In this document: piece after piece, positions 46,343 through 56,302 of the stretch | How the letters are laid out: each line of letters begins with the position of its first letter | Numbering within the stretch: the first letter of the stretch is position 1 | Origin: Ancylobacter radicis | GTDB lineage: Bacteria > Pseudomonadota > Alphaproteobacteria > Rhizobiales > Xanthobacteraceae | Length of the DNA: 64,000 nucleotides | Assembly: GCF_018449475.1 (NCBI RefSeq) | Contig: NZ_JAHCQH010000015.1 | Location: forward strand, 992,001 to 1,056,000 | Reading direction: 5' to 3' | Position numbers and translations under genes: made by a program | Notes under the pieces: generated by a model | Told to the model about the DNA's origin: nothing | Database searches by the model: none | What the model saw: only the letters and a program-made list of their open reading frames with translations

Positions 46343-47430
46343 GGGCGCTCCGGGCGTGCCAGCAGCAGGCCGTCCTGCGGCGCGAAGCCGATCTGCAGGG
46401 TCTCGCCGGGCACGGGCAGGGCCAGGCCCGAGGCGGCGCTGAGGGTGGCGGTGATCTTCTGCCCGGTGCGCACGCGCAGCGTCACATGGGTCACGCTGCC
46501 CTCGAAGGCGACATCGACCGCCTCGGCCTCGAAGCCGGCGGTCGCGCCATTGGCCGGGGTGCCCGGTTGCAGCTTCAGCGATTCCGGGCGCACGAAGATC
46601 AGCGCCTCCTCGCCCGTCTTCAGCCCGACCGGGTTGCGACCTTTCAGCGTGCCGAGCGGCGTCTCCAGCGTCGCCTGCCCGTTCGCAACATCGCTGATGC
46701 GGCCGCGGATCTGGTTGTTCTCACCGACGAAGGAGGCGACGAAGGGCGTGCGGGGCTCGGCATAGACGGCGCGCCCGTCGCCCACCTGCTCGATCACGCC
46801 GGCATTCATGACGGCGATGCGGTCCGACATGGTCAGCGCCTCGCCCTGGTCATGGGTGATGTAGATGAAGGTGATGCCGACCTTCTTCTGGATCGCCCGC
46901 AGCTCGGTGCGCATGTGCTGTCTGAGCTTCAGGTCGAGCGCCGAGAGCGGTTCGTCGAGCAGCAGCACGGAGGGCTCGACCGCCAGCGCGCGGGCGATCG
47001 CCACGCGCTGCTTCTGCCCGCCGGAGAGTTCCGACACCTTCTTGTGGCCGTGCTCGGACAGCGCGACCTGGATCAGCAGGTTCTTCACCTTCTCGTCGCG
47101 CTCATGGCGCGGCACGCCGCGCACGCGCAGGCCGTAGCCGATGTTTTCCGCCACCGTCATCATCGGGAACAGAGCGAGGTTCTGGAAGATCAGCGCGGTC
47201 GGGCGCCTGTTCGGGCCGATGCCCTTCATGTCCTGCCCGCCGATCCGCACGCTGCCCCGCGTCGGCTCGATGAAGCCGGAAATGGTGCGCAACAGCGTGG
47301 TCTTGCCGCAGCCGGACGGGCCGAGGAAGGAGAAGAACTCGCCCGGCTCAATGGTGAGATTGGCGTCCCGCACGGCGACGAAGTCCCCGAAGGTGACGTT
47401 CACGCCCTCTAGCTCGACGGCAGCGGCCAT
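46339..47430 (-). CDS. ABC transporter ATP-binding protein (PotA type)
   Basis: 363-residue ATPase. Walker A GPSGCGKTT is near 37-45, the signature LSGGQKQRVAIARA near 136, and Walker B LLLDEPLSALDLKL near 156. A C-terminal TOBE_2 domain lies from about 275. It serves the permeases downstream and the binding protein at 47640, from which it is separated by 209 nt containing a palindromic repeat element. Confidence 0.92.
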   Translation of the reverse strand: MAAAVELEGVNVTFGDFVAVRDANLTIEPGEFFSFLGPSGCGKTTLLRTISGFIEPTRGSVRIGGQDMKGIGPNRRPTALIFQNLALFPMMTVAENIGYGLRVRGVPRHERDEKVKNLLIQVALSEHGHKKVSELSGGQKQRVAIARALAVEPSVLLLDEPLSALDLKLRQHMRTELRAIQKKVGITFIYITHDQGEALTMSDRIAVMNAGVIEQVGDGRAVYAEPRTPFVASFVGENNQIRGRISDVANGQATLETPLGTLKGRNPVGLKTGEEALIFVRPESLKLQPGTPANGATAGFEAEAVDVAFEGSVTHVTLRVRTGQKITATLSAASGLALPVPGETLQIGFAPQDGLLLARPERP

Positions 47431-47483
47431 AAGTGTGTCCTGTACTCTTGGAACATTCGGGCGGCGTCCCGCCCTGTCAGGCC

Positions 47484-47606
47484 GTCATGCCCGGCCTTGA
47501 GCCGGGCATCCACGACTTCCACGCGGCGACTTCCACGCGGCGACTTCCCGCGACGGCGACGGGCGGCCCCACGGGCGTGGATGGCCGGGCGAGGCCCGGC
47601 CATGAC
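47484..47606. repeat. Palindromic repeat with internal 14-nt tandem duplication
   Basis: Begins GTCATGCCCGG and ends with the near-inverse CCCGGCCATGAC, like the family at 52658-53267 but with a different interior. The interior carries ACTTCCACGCGGCG twice in tandem (47515-47528, 47529-47542) plus a partial copy. It lies between the binding-protein and ATPase genes of one importer, where stable hairpins could reduce downstream expression. Confidence 0.75.
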
Positions 47607-47639
47607 GCTGTGAGGGACGCCCCGCGCCGCCCCTTCGGC

Positions 47640-48815
47640 TCACGCCGCCTTGAACTTCTCGGCGTACTGGGTGCGCAGCTCGGCGTACCACGACGGCTCC
47701 GGCGGGCGGCTCCACAAATTGTCGAGCGCGTTGCCCGGATAGGCCTCGGCGAAGTTCTTCTTGGCGACCTCGGAGAGGAAGGCGTCGGCGCCCTTGACCA
47801 CCGGGTTGTAGCCCGAGCCGTCGGCGATCAGCGCCGAGACTTCCGGCGAGTGGACGTAGTTCAGCCACTCATAGATCTGCGGGATGTTCTTGGCCGCCTT
47901 GGTCATCGCCCAGCCGTCGACCCAGGTGATGGCGCCTTCCTGCGGGGCCATGTAGGTGACCGGCTTGCCCTGCTTCTTCAGCGACAGCGCCGGCCCGTCC
48001 CAGGTCTGACCGATGACGCAGCCATTTTCCATGAAGCCGGACTTGGTATTGTCGGCCGAATCCCAGAACTGCTTGACCTGCGCCTTGTTCTCGACCGCGA
48101 AGGCGAGGATCGGGTCGTAGATCTTCTTCATCGTCTCCTCGTCCTTGAACGCATCGAGCATGCGGTTGGACGGCAGCTTGCCGGTCTTGTCCCACCACAG
48201 GCCGATGCCGAGCAGCAGCGAGTGCGGACGGCCCTGCATCTTGCCCTTGAACTCGGGGGCCCAGAGCGTGCCATAGGACAGCTTGTCATAGGTCAGGCCG
48301 GGCGCGAGGTCGGTGCGCCAGGAAATGGCCTCCGAACCCCAGCAATGCGGCACATGGTAGAGCTTGCCGTCCCAGGTCCAGACGCTGGTCGAGGCTTCCA
48401 GCATCGAGGGCAGCAGGTTGTTGAGGTTGAGCTTCGAGGTGTCGAAGGGCGCGAGCAGGTCGAGCTCCTTGAACTGCGGGGCGCGGTCGCGGGTCGGCTC
48501 GCACAGGTCGAAGCCCTCGCCGCCGGTGGCCTGCAGCTTGTTGATCTGCTCCTCGTTCTGCGAGAACGGGGTGGTCTTGACCTTGATGCCGGTCTTCTTC
48601 TCGAAATTCGGGATCACCGGGTTGGGCAGTTCGTCGTCCCAGTTGAGCAGGCTCAGCTCGCCCGAGGAGGAGAAGGCGTCCTTGACGATCCACGGCCCGG
48701 TCGCGGCGATGGTGCCGGCGGCAAGCGCCCCCTTGAACAGGACGCGGCGGTTGAAGCTGCGCGCGGCGAGCAGCGTTTCCATCGAGGAATTGGGGGCATC
48801 CGGCTTCTTGGTCAC
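47640..48815 (-). CDS. ABC transporter substrate-binding protein (polyamine/PotD-like, twin-arginine signal)
   Basis: 391-residue binding protein for the importer at 44448-47430. The N-terminus has a twin-arginine segment (FNRRVLFKGALAAG) preceded by about 20 polar residues, suggesting Tat export. Family features are LSLLNWDDELPNPVI, VGSGAF-like replacements by GQTWDGPALSLKK, and a Trp-rich ligand pocket (WTWDG, CWGSEAISW). I chose the GTG at 48815 after GAGGGA; the longer frame to 49034 has no family match. The ligand is probably a polyamine-like or amino-acid-like compound. Confidence 0.87.
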   Translation of the reverse strand: MTKKPDAPNSSMETLLAARSFNRRVLFKGALAAGTIAATGPWIVKDAFSSSGELSLLNWDDELPNPVIPNFEKKTGIKVKTTPFSQNEEQINKLQATGGEGFDLCEPTRDRAPQFKELDLLAPFDTSKLNLNNLLPSMLEASTSVWTWDGKLYHVPHCWGSEAISWRTDLAPGLTYDKLSYGTLWAPEFKGKMQGRPHSLLLGIGLWWDKTGKLPSNRMLDAFKDEETMKKIYDPILAFAVENKAQVKQFWDSADNTKSGFMENGCVIGQTWDGPALSLKKQGKPVTYMAPQEGAITWVDGWAMTKAAKNIPQIYEWLNYVHSPEVSALIADGSGYNPVVKGADAFLSEVAKKNFAEAYPGNALDNLWSRPPEPSWYAELRTQYAEKFKAA

Positions 48816-49113
48816 GTCTCGTCCCTCGCTCTGGGTGCCCGCATGGCGTGCGGGCGGGTGGATCGGCAGGGGAACAGCACGAAGCGTGCCAGCGGCGGGG
48901 GGCGTTGACGAAACGCGACGGGCGAATTGAACGAAACCGACAGGAGCCGGGCACTGCGCCGGGCCGGGCGCCGCGCTCACCGTGCGCCACGGGGAAATGA
49001 CGCGGAATGCGGCAGCGCACATGCCGCACTGCACGCGGAACAGGCGCGATCCCCGCCGGGACGAAACCGCCGCGCTTTCGCCGGGCCGTCATCCGCGCCT
49101 AACCGAGCGCGAC
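48816..49113. promoter_or_regulatory. Upstream region of the second polyamine-type importer
   Basis: 298 nt without a gene between the binding-protein start and the end of the serine hydrolase gene on the same strand. It presumably contains the importer promoter, but I recognise no convincing -35/-10 pair or operator. Confidence 0.3.
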
Positions 49114-50163
49114 TCAGGCGAGGGTCTGGAGGATCTCCGCCGCCAGCGCGTGCAGGTCGTCGCGGTGCCCGGTGCGGCCGGAGGGCGCGTCGACCGTCGA
49201 GGTCATGACCATCGAGACGCCGCGCGCCGGCGCCACATAAAGCATCTGCCCGCCATAGCCCCAGCCATAATGCACCGGCGTGCCCGCCATTTCCCGCGTG
49301 AACCAGCCATAGCCATAACCGTCGCCGGTGAAGCGCGAGGCCGTGCGCACCTGCCAGCTCTCCGCGATCCACGCCTCCGGGATGATCTGCGCTCCCTTCG
49401 CGTTGCGCCCGCCGCGCCGGTACAGCTCGGCGAAGGCGAGCAGCGAGGTCGGGCGCATCGCCATCTGGTTGCCGCCGAAATAGATGCCTTGGCGGTCGCG
49501 CTCCCAATCGGTGATGGTAAACCCCTCGACATCGCCCAGCCAGTCGCGCGCTAAGGCGAGCGTCGAGCGCCCGCTGGCGCGGGTGAGGATGGCGGAGAGC
49601 AGATGCGTCGAGCCGGTGGAATAGAGCATCGCCCCGCCCGGCGCATCGACGAAGGGCCGGTTAAGGGCCGCGCGCACCCAGTTCCGGCTGGCGATCCACT
49701 CGCCATAATAGGGCCCGGAGGTGCGCTCCAGCCCCGCCTGCATGGAGAGCAGGTGACTGAGCGTGATCTCACCGAGGCGCGGGTCGGGATTGTCAGGCAG
49801 ATCGGCGCGCAGCAGCGGGGCGATCTTCTGGTTGGCGCCCTCCAGCACGCCCTTGTGGATGGCGATGCCGACAAGGGCGGAGACGATGCTCTTGGACGCG
49901 CTCTTGATATTGGTCGGCCGGTCCACCCGCCCGCCCCGATAGCCGCGCGCGACGAGACGCTCGCCGTCCTTCGCCACCAGCACGGTGCGCAGAGGCTCCA
50001 GCGCGGCGGCGCGGTCGAGGATCGGCGCGAGCCCCGCCACCCGGTCGGCGGGCGGGGAGGTGGCGGCGGGTGACGGGGCAGCGGGCGCGCCGCTCTGGCC
50101 TTGCGCGAGCGCACGGGAGGCGAGAAGCAGCAGCGGAGCGGCAATCAGCGAACGACGGTGCAT
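49114..50163 (-). CDS. Serine hydrolase, beta-lactamase class C-like fold
   Basis: 349-residue secreted or periplasmic serine hydrolase. A signal peptide ends near residue 20 (SRALAQ). The acyl-serine motif SxxK is Ser88/Lys91 (SASK), the second motif Tyr181-Ser (LYSTGS), and the third GWGYGGQM near 290. This is the penicillin-binding-protein/beta-lactamase (CubicO/AmpC-like) superfamily, where many members are esterases or peptidases, so antibiotic resistance should not be assumed. Confidence 0.87.
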   Translation of the reverse strand: MHRRSLIAAPLLLLASRALAQGQSGAPAAPSPAATSPPADRVAGLAPILDRAAALEPLRTVLVAKDGERLVARGYRGGRVDRPTNIKSASKSIVSALVGIAIHKGVLEGANQKIAPLLRADLPDNPDPRLGEITLSHLLSMQAGLERTSGPYYGEWIASRNWVRAALNRPFVDAPGGAMLYSTGSTHLLSAILTRASGRSTLALARDWLGDVEGFTITDWERDRQGIYFGGNQMAMRPTSLLAFAELYRRGGRNAKGAQIIPEAWIAESWQVRTASRFTGDGYGYGWFTREMAGTPVHYGWGYGGQMLYVAPARGVSMVMTSTVDAPSGRTGHRDDLHALAAEILQTLA

Positions 50164-50215
50164 CCGGGGGAAGATAGGGCGGATGCGGGGGGGAGGTGGT
50201 CACGATGGGGGGAGG

Positions 50216-51190
50216 CTATCGTCGAAGAGGGATTTCAGATCGTATGACGCGGGAGCCAGCCCTCTCGACACTGGCATCTTTCAATAAATCCACCATTGCT
50301 TCGGCAACTACTTCAGGGTGTTCATTTGGACCAACGATGACTCGATCAACGAGTTCCGGTATCTCCAGCCCAGTCAATCCATCCGAAGGGATGTTACTCA
50401 AGGGTAGAAGGTACACCGGCTGTGGCATGCCGCTAATTGAACGTATCCCGCGCTTGATAACATTCGAAAGAGCGAATTTCGGACTATAGATAACGCGCCA
50501 TTCTGCTTCTTCCTTGAATCCAGGGTGTTTCATGCACAGAGTTGCCATCCGGAAGGCGTTTTTCATCAAACGCGAAACGCAGTTGTGACCTCCGTGCGCC
50601 TCAATTGCAGCGCGATTGATTTCGATATTGTTCAGAATATTCCTAAGCTCGCGCGCTGTATCGCGTTCGTTATAATAAGCAACTGGGCTGGTATATGCGT
50701 TCAGTGCGTCACTTGGTGTGAGTATGACTCTGGGATTTATTACTATTGCAACTCCGCAATTTCCCCCGTACGCTCGCCACATTGAAAGTCGTCCCATTTT
50801 GTCTTCAGATTTTCGGTGCTCTGAAAGGCAAAATATGTAAGTGTCGTTACGAAAATGGGACAGCCAGCCATTGTACCATTCAAGTATTTCGTCACTTAAT
50901 CCTTCTTTGAAGGAGTTGATAATGCGCAAAAAATTGTCTTTATTGTTTTTTAAGGCGTAATTCAGGCAGTTTAAGCCATGTTCGATTTCCATGAAGTCAT
51001 TCATTAGGCTAGATTTTCTTAGCCAAATCTCTTTGTTTCTGCAAATGTTTGCGGCGGTTTCTGCGGATGTGTAATGGACAAACCGCTGTCCACTATTGAT
51101 GGCTGCAATTGTTTTCTTCCAAGCGTATGGAAAAAATATAGGATAAAAAAGTCTATCCTCATCATCATAATTGATAATCAGTTTCCTCAT
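50216..51190 (-). CDS. DUF2971 protein, AT-rich and probably horizontally acquired
   Basis: 324-residue cytosolic protein of unknown function matching the DUF2971 pattern: RFVHYTSAETAANICRNKEIWL near 36, SLMNDFMEIEHG near 61, CLSEHRKSEDKMGRLSMWRAYGG near 121, and a late EEAEWRVIY near 234. Its base composition is clearly richer in A and T than everything around it, and codons such as AAT, ATA and TTA are frequent. It sits where proA is normally found after proB. The HYT start and EWRVI motif loosely recall ADP-ribosyltransferase-like folds, but that is speculation. Confidence 0.75.
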   Translation of the reverse strand: MRKLIINYDDEDRLFYPIFFPYAWKKTIAAINSGQRFVHYTSAETAANICRNKEIWLRKSSLMNDFMEIEHGLNCLNYALKNNKDNFLRIINSFKEGLSDEILEWYNGWLSHFRNDTYIFCLSEHRKSEDKMGRLSMWRAYGGNCGVAIVINPRVILTPSDALNAYTSPVAYYNERDTARELRNILNNIEINRAAIEAHGGHNCVSRLMKNAFRMATLCMKHPGFKEEAEWRVIYSPKFALSNVIKRGIRSISGMPQPVYLLPLSNIPSDGLTGLEIPELVDRVIVGPNEHPEVVAEAMVDLLKDASVERAGSRVIRSEIPLRR

Positions 51191-51324
51191 CTATCCATCC
51201 TTCATATTTTTCAAAGTGTAATGATCCCAGGCAATTGAATATAATAAAATGGAATTAAACGTAATTGTGAGGTGCGCTGATATTTGGGGATGGGATCGTG
51301 GTGATCTGGAAGCGAGATCCCCCT

Positions 51325-52521
51325 TCACCCCCCGCCACCCAACACCAGATCATCCCGGTGCACCATCGCGGCCCGCCCCTCAAACCCGGTGATCCCCGCG
51401 ATCTCGTCCGACGAGCGGCCGCGGATGCGGTCGGCGTAGTCGTGGTCATAGGCCACCAGCCCGCGGCCGACTTCGGCGCCATCCGGCCCGCGCAGCACCA
51501 CGGCGTCGCCGCGCTGGAACTCGCCTTCCACCCGGCTCACCCCCGCCGGCAGCAGCGAGGAGCCCCGGCGCAGGGCGGCGACCGCGCCGGCGTCGAGATG
51601 CAGCACGCCGCGCGGCTCCAGCGAGCCGGCGATCCAGCGTTTGCGCGAAGCCACCGGGTTGGTGGGGGCGAGGAACCAGGTGCAGCGCGCGCCCTCGGCG
51701 ATGGCGCGGATCGGGTTCTTCCCCTTGCCGGAGGCGATGACCATATGCGCGCCCGCCGTGGTGGCGATCTTGCCGGCCTCGATCTTGGTCTTCATGCCGC
51801 CGCGTGACAGTTCCGTGCCCGCGCCGCCGGCCATCGCCTCGATCTCGGCGGTGATGCGCGGCACCACGGGCAGGAACTCAGCATTCGGGTCGTCATTGGG
51901 CGGGGCGGTGTAGAGCCCGTCAATATCGGAGAGCAGCACGAGCAGATCCGCGCTCGCCATGCCGGCGACGCGCGCGGCGAGCCGGTCATTGTCGCCATAG
52001 CGGATTTCCGAGGTCGCCACCGTGTCGTTCTCGTTGATGACCGGCACCACCTTGAGATCGAGCAGCTTGGCCAGCGTCGAGCGCGCATTGAGGTAGCGCC
52101 GGCGCTCCTCGGTATCGCCGAGGGTGATGAGGATCTGCCCGGCATTCACCCCCTCATGCGCCAGCGCCTCCGACCAGGCCCGCGCCAGCGCGATCTGCCC
52201 GACCGCGGCGGCGGCCTGGCTTTCCTCCAGCTTCAGCGGGCGCTTGGGGAGCTTGAGCACATTGCGCCCGAGCGCGATGGCCCCCGATGAGACCACCAGC
52301 ACCTCCTTGCCCTCGCGGTGGAGCTGCGCGACATCCTCCGCCAGCGCCGCCAGCCACGCATGGCGCAGCGCCCCGCGCGCGGAATCGACCAGCAGCGCCG
52401 AGCCGACCTTCACCACCACGCGGCGGAAGGCGGAAATCTGCGGCACCGGGGCGGGCGTGGTGTCGGGCGTGGAGCTGGCGGCGGAGGCGGAAGGGGCGTC
52501 GGCGGAAGTGCGGCGGGTCAT
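51325..52521 (-). CDS. proB: Glutamate 5-kinase
   Basis: 398-residue first enzyme of proline synthesis, phosphorylating glutamate. The amino-acid-kinase domain shows VVKVGSALL near 37, VSSGAIALG near 79, [17 protein letters not shown] near 164, and [13 protein letters not shown] near 242. A C-terminal PUA domain follows ([20 protein letters not shown]). About 30 non-conserved residues precede the domain, so a later start is possible, though no better site is seen. proA does not follow within the window. Confidence 0.95.
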   Translation of the reverse strand: MTRRTSADAPSASAASSTPDTTPAPVPQISAFRRVVVKVGSALLVDSARGALRHAWLAALAEDVAQLHREGKEVLVVSSGAIALGRNVLKLPKRPLKLEESQAAAAVGQIALARAWSEALAHEGVNAGQILITLGDTEERRRYLNARSTLAKLLDLKVVPVINENDTVATSEIRYGDNDRLAARVAGMASADLLVLLSDIDGLYTAPPNDDPNAEFLPVVPRITAEIEAMAGGAGTELSRGGMKTKIEAGKIATTAGAHMVIASGKGKNPIRAIAEGARCTWFLAPTNPVASRKRWIAGSLEPRGVLHLDAGAVAALRRGSSLLPAGVSRVEGEFQRGDAVVLRGPDGAEVGRGLVAYDHDYADRIRGRSSDEIAGITGFEGRAAMVHRDDLVLGGGG

Positions 52522-52657
52522 CGGGCGGCTTCACGGCAAGAGGCGCGCCGGTCACGCAGCGCGCCGAAAGGGGGATGGCCGTCTCATACGCGCTTTCGCC
52601 AAAACTCGCGCGGATTTTTGCGGGGGGGCGGGGGGGGGGCTGCCAACCCAATACGCC

Positions 52658-52745
52658 GTCATGCCCGGGCTTGACCCGGGCATCCACGCTTTCCCGCTTG
52701 CCGCCACGCCCGGTCATGGATCCCCGGGTCAAGCCCGGGGATGAC
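52658..52745. repeat. Palindromic repeat family R1, copy A
   Basis: Double hairpin of 88 nt, starting GTCATGCCCGGGCTTGACCC and ending CCCGGGGATGAC. The left half folds on CCCGGGcttgaCCCGGG and the right half on a CCCCGGGtcaagCCCGGGG stem. Nearly identical to copies at 52895 and 53179. Confidence 0.9.
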
Positions 52746-52816
52746 GGGGGAGGGTGGGATGACGGGCAAGGGTGGGAAGACAGGGAAGGTGGAAGGGGCA
52801 GGCCCGAGGGGCGCCC

Positions 52817-52860
52817 GTCATCCTGAGGTGCGCGCCGGCGGCGCGCCTCGAAGGACGCAG
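52817..52860. repeat. Palindromic repeat family R2
   Basis: Begins GTCATCCTGAGGTGCGCG and contains the hairpin GGTGCGCGCCGGCGGCGCGCCT followed by CGAAGGACGCAG. A different sequence family from R1, placed between R1 copies A and B. Confidence 0.75.
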
Positions 52861-52894
52861 GACCGCGCCGTCAGGGTCCGCCACCCCCCACGCC

Positions 52895-52982
52895 GTCATG
52901 CCCGGGCCTGACCCGGGCATCCACGCCTTCCCGCTTGCCGCCGCGCCCGGTCATGGATCCCCGGGTCAAGCCCGGGGATGAC
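52895..52982. repeat. Palindromic repeat family R1, copy B
   Basis: 88-nt copy with the same double-hairpin layout as copy A. A few base changes distinguish it, including GGGCCTGACCC in the left loop. Confidence 0.9.
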
Positions 52983-53047
52983 GGGGGAGAGGGAGGGATG
53001 ACGAGGGAGGCGGGCAGTGGGGAGGAGGCGGGCGCGGCGTTGCAGCC

Positions 53048-53135
53048 GTCATCCCGGACGGCCGCAGGCCGATCCGGGATCGTCACCCGTACCGGCACGC
53101 GATCCCGGCTCGGCGCTTCGCTTGGCCGGGATGAC
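53048..53135. repeat. Palindromic repeat family R3
   Basis: 88 nt from GTCATCCCGGACGGCC to GGCCGGGATGAC, with inner ATCCGGGAT and a CGGCGCTTCGCTTGGCCG hairpin. A third sequence family in the same gap. Confidence 0.8.
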
Positions 53136-53178
53136 GACGGAGATGGGAGCGGGGAGGGGGCGTTTCCCCCCCCACGCC

Positions 53179-53267
53179 GTCATGCCCGGGCTTGACCCGG
53201 GCATCCACGCTTTCCCGCTTGCCGGGCGCTCCCGGTCATGGATCCCCGGGTCAAGCCCGGGGATGAC
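53179..53267. repeat. Palindromic repeat family R1, copy C
   Basis: 89-nt copy of the R1 double hairpin, with GCTTGCCGGGCGCTCC in place of the middle spacer of copies A and B. Confidence 0.9.
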
Positions 53268-53474
53268 GGGGGAGGGGGTAGGGATGACGGCGGAGGGGGG
53301 GGCGAGGACGGCGGAGGGGAGGGACGCACGCCGCAAGAGGCCACTCGGCCGGTCACCCGTCCCATCGGCCTCACTGGCCGTTGGCTGGACACATCGTCCA
53401 CCTCACTGCACTGATCGTCCGGGGGGGACCGGGGCGCGTCAGGCGGGAGGTATAAAAACACCGAAAGGCGCCAA

Positions 53475-54563
<1,089 letters not shown>

Positions 54564-54580
54564 CTAGCAGAATCTCCGGC

Positions 54581-55249
54581 TCAATGCCGGGTATCGATGG
54601 CGTGGCGGGTCGGATGCGCGCTGGCCCCCCAGGCGCGCAGCGAACTCCACAGCCGCTTCTCCAGCCGAAACCGGTCGACCGGCACCGAGGCACCGAGCGC
54701 GCGCACCCGCGTCAGCCCGACGCCGGTCCACTGGAAGCCGCACTTCTCCAGCACCCGGCGCGAGGCCGGATTGACGACGCGCGCCGATCCGACGAGCGCG
54801 TCCAGGCCTCGGTCGGCAAAGGCGTGATCGATCAGCGCCCGCGCCGCCTCGGTGCCGATCCCGCGATCCCAATAGGGCTCGCCGAGCCAGTAGCCGATCT
54901 CCGGCGCATCCTCGTCGCGCTTGACGAAGCCGCACATGCCGACGGGGATGGGCGGGCCGAAATTGGACTGCTCCGCCCCGCGCAACGCCGCTTCGTTCTT
55001 GAGGAAAATGGCAAAGGTCGCCGCGTTCGGGCCGCCCGGAAGATTGGCGATGAAGGCGGCGGCATCGGCCATGCCGTAGGGATGGGGAATGTTCGCGGTC
55101 ATCTCGGCGACTTTTCGGTTGTCGGCGAGCTCCGCAATCCAGGCCATGTCCTCGATTCGCGGCGCGCGCAGCACGAGGCGGCCTGTTTCGAGGACGGAGG
55201 TACAGCTTTCCGCAAGCGGTGACCCGAGGGTCGCTTCGACGATGGTCAT
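54581..55249 (-). CDS. GNAT family N-acetyltransferase (RimJ/RimL-like)
   Basis: 222-residue acetyltransferase. LETGRLVLRAPRIEDM near residue 20 is the RimJ/RimL-type opening; EIGYWLGEPYWDRGIGTEAARALIDHAF near 116 includes the acetyl-CoA-binding loop (RGIGTEA), and NPASRRVLEKCGF near 158 is the conserved late motif. ATG at 55249 follows AGGAG by 6-7 nt; the frame beyond is not conserved. The target (ribosomal protein N-terminus or small molecule) is unknown. It lies between rpmA and obgE, as in many relatives. Confidence 0.88.
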   Translation of the reverse strand: MTIVEATLGSPLAESCTSVLETGRLVLRAPRIEDMAWIAELADNRKVAEMTANIPHPYGMADAAAFIANLPGGPNAATFAIFLKNEAALRGAEQSNFGPPIPVGMCGFVKRDEDAPEIGYWLGEPYWDRGIGTEAARALIDHAFADRGLDALVGSARVVNPASRRVLEKCGFQWTGVGLTRVRALGASVPVDRFRLEKRLWSSLRAWGASAHPTRHAIDTRH

Positions 55250-55280
55250 GGGAGGTCTCCTGGGGGCCTGGAACGACGAA

Positions 55281-55305
55281 GGGGAGGCGGTTTCCTCGCC
55301 TCCCC
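55281..55305 (-). terminator. Hairpin downstream of rpmA
   Basis: GGGGAGGCG (55281-55289) pairs with CGCCTCCCC (55297-55305) over 9 bp with a 7-nt loop. A TTCGTCGTTC stretch follows in the minus direction, weakly T-rich. Likely a terminator or processing site between the ribosomal operon and the acetyltransferase gene. Confidence 0.5.
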
Positions 55306-55392
55306 TGTCGGGCACCCGGGTGTCCTCTCAGGACGTTCGGGAAATCCTACCGGTCGGGCGAGACCAGTGGGATTTCAAGAACCTCACCGGCT

Positions 55393-55662
55393 TTATTCGG
55401 CGGCCGCGGCGGCCGGAATGACGGATACGTAAGTGCGGGAATTGGCTTTGGTTCGGAATTCGACTCGGCCATCGGAAAGCGCAAAGAGGGTATGGTCTTT
55501 GCCCATGCCAACATTCGTGCCGGGATGCCACTGCGTCCCGCGCTGACGAATGATGATGTTGCCGGCCACGACCTTCTCGCTGCCGAACTTCTTGACGCCG
55601 AGGCGACGGCCTTCGGAATCGCGACCGTTGCGGGAGGAACCGCCAGCCTTTTTGTGAGCCAT
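55393..55662 (-). CDS. rpmA: 50S ribosomal protein L27
   Basis: 89-residue large-subunit protein with the classic [20 protein letters not shown] start, the N-terminus that reaches the peptidyl-transferase centre, and the conserved [21 protein letters not shown] core near 37. It lies 31 nt downstream of rplU. Confidence 0.98.
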   Translation of the reverse strand: MAHKKAGGSSRNGRDSEGRRLGVKKFGSEKVVAGNIIIRQRGTQWHPGTNVGMGKDHTLFALSDGRVEFRTKANSRTYVSVIPAAAAAE

Positions 55663-55693
55663 GTTGCTCTCCTATTTTCCTGTGCGGTCTCTG

Positions 55694-55999
55694 TCAGCCG
55701 GCGATCGAGGTCACGCGCACGACGGTGAAGTCCTGGCGATGACCGATCTTGCGGCGGGAATTCTGACGGCGACGCTTCTTGAAAGCAATGATCTTGGCGC
55801 CGCGGGTGTGCTTGACCACCTCGATGGTGACCGACGCGCCCTCGACGAGGGGAGCGCCGATCTTCGGGCTTTCGCCACCGAGCATGAGCACCGGCAGGGT
55901 AACCGAGGTGCCGGCTTCGGCGTCGATCTTGCCGACGGTGACGACTTCATCGGGGGCAACGCGGTACTGCTTGCCACCCGTCTTGATGACCGCGAACAT
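55694..55999 (-). CDS. rplU: 50S ribosomal protein L21
   Basis: 101-residue large-subunit protein. MFAVIKTGGKQYRVAPDE at the start and the late HTRGAKIIAFKKRRR near 68 are conserved. The ATG at 55999 is the family start; a long upstream extension of the frame is not real. First gene of the rplU-rpmA operon, with about 300 nt of gene-free DNA upstream. Confidence 0.98.
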   Translation of the reverse strand: MFAVIKTGGKQYRVAPDEVVTVGKIDAEAGTSVTLPVLMLGGESPKIGAPLVEGASVTIEVVKHTRGAKIIAFKKRRRQNSRRKIGHRQDFTVVRVTSIAG

Positions 56000-56302
56000 G
56001 TTATGTCCTTTCGTTCGAGCCCGAACTCCTCGCCGCGAACGGCGCGGGATCGGCTTCTTTCGGTCGGTTAGCGGGATGCGCGCGAGCGGGGAAACCCTTT
56101 TCGTGCGCGGTGCCTCATAACGGCGCAGGCCCCGGCTGTCAAGGAAAAGGCCCGCAAAATGCCGGCCCGCCTGGGCTCCATAAGGCTGAGGGGGCAATGG
56201 TGGTGATCGGCTCCGCGATGGTGAACCTTCCGGCCGGCCTCGCGTTATCCCGGTGAAGGCGCCCCCGGCCGGGGGCGCGGTGACGAGACCAAAGAGGCCA
56301 TC
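56000..56302. promoter_or_regulatory. Divergent intergenic region between rplU and the CsbD-like gene
   Basis: 303 nt with no credible gene. It should hold the rplU-rpmA promoter and that of the CsbD-like gene, divergently arranged. A short CCCCCGGCCGGGGGCG palindrome lies near 56262-56277 just before the latter gene. I cannot point to certain -35/-10 boxes. Confidence 0.35.

Noticed and set aside
49114-50163. Labelling the serine hydrolase as an AmpC antibiotic-resistance gene
   Set aside because: The fold and SxxK/YxS motifs are shared by many esterases and peptidases; nothing in sequence or context shows beta-lactam hydrolysis.
52658-53267. Possible CRISPR array, because similar units recur
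   Set aside because: Units are 88-89 nt double hairpins, irregularly spaced, with other repeat families between them; no 30-nt repeat/spacer rhythm and no cas genes.
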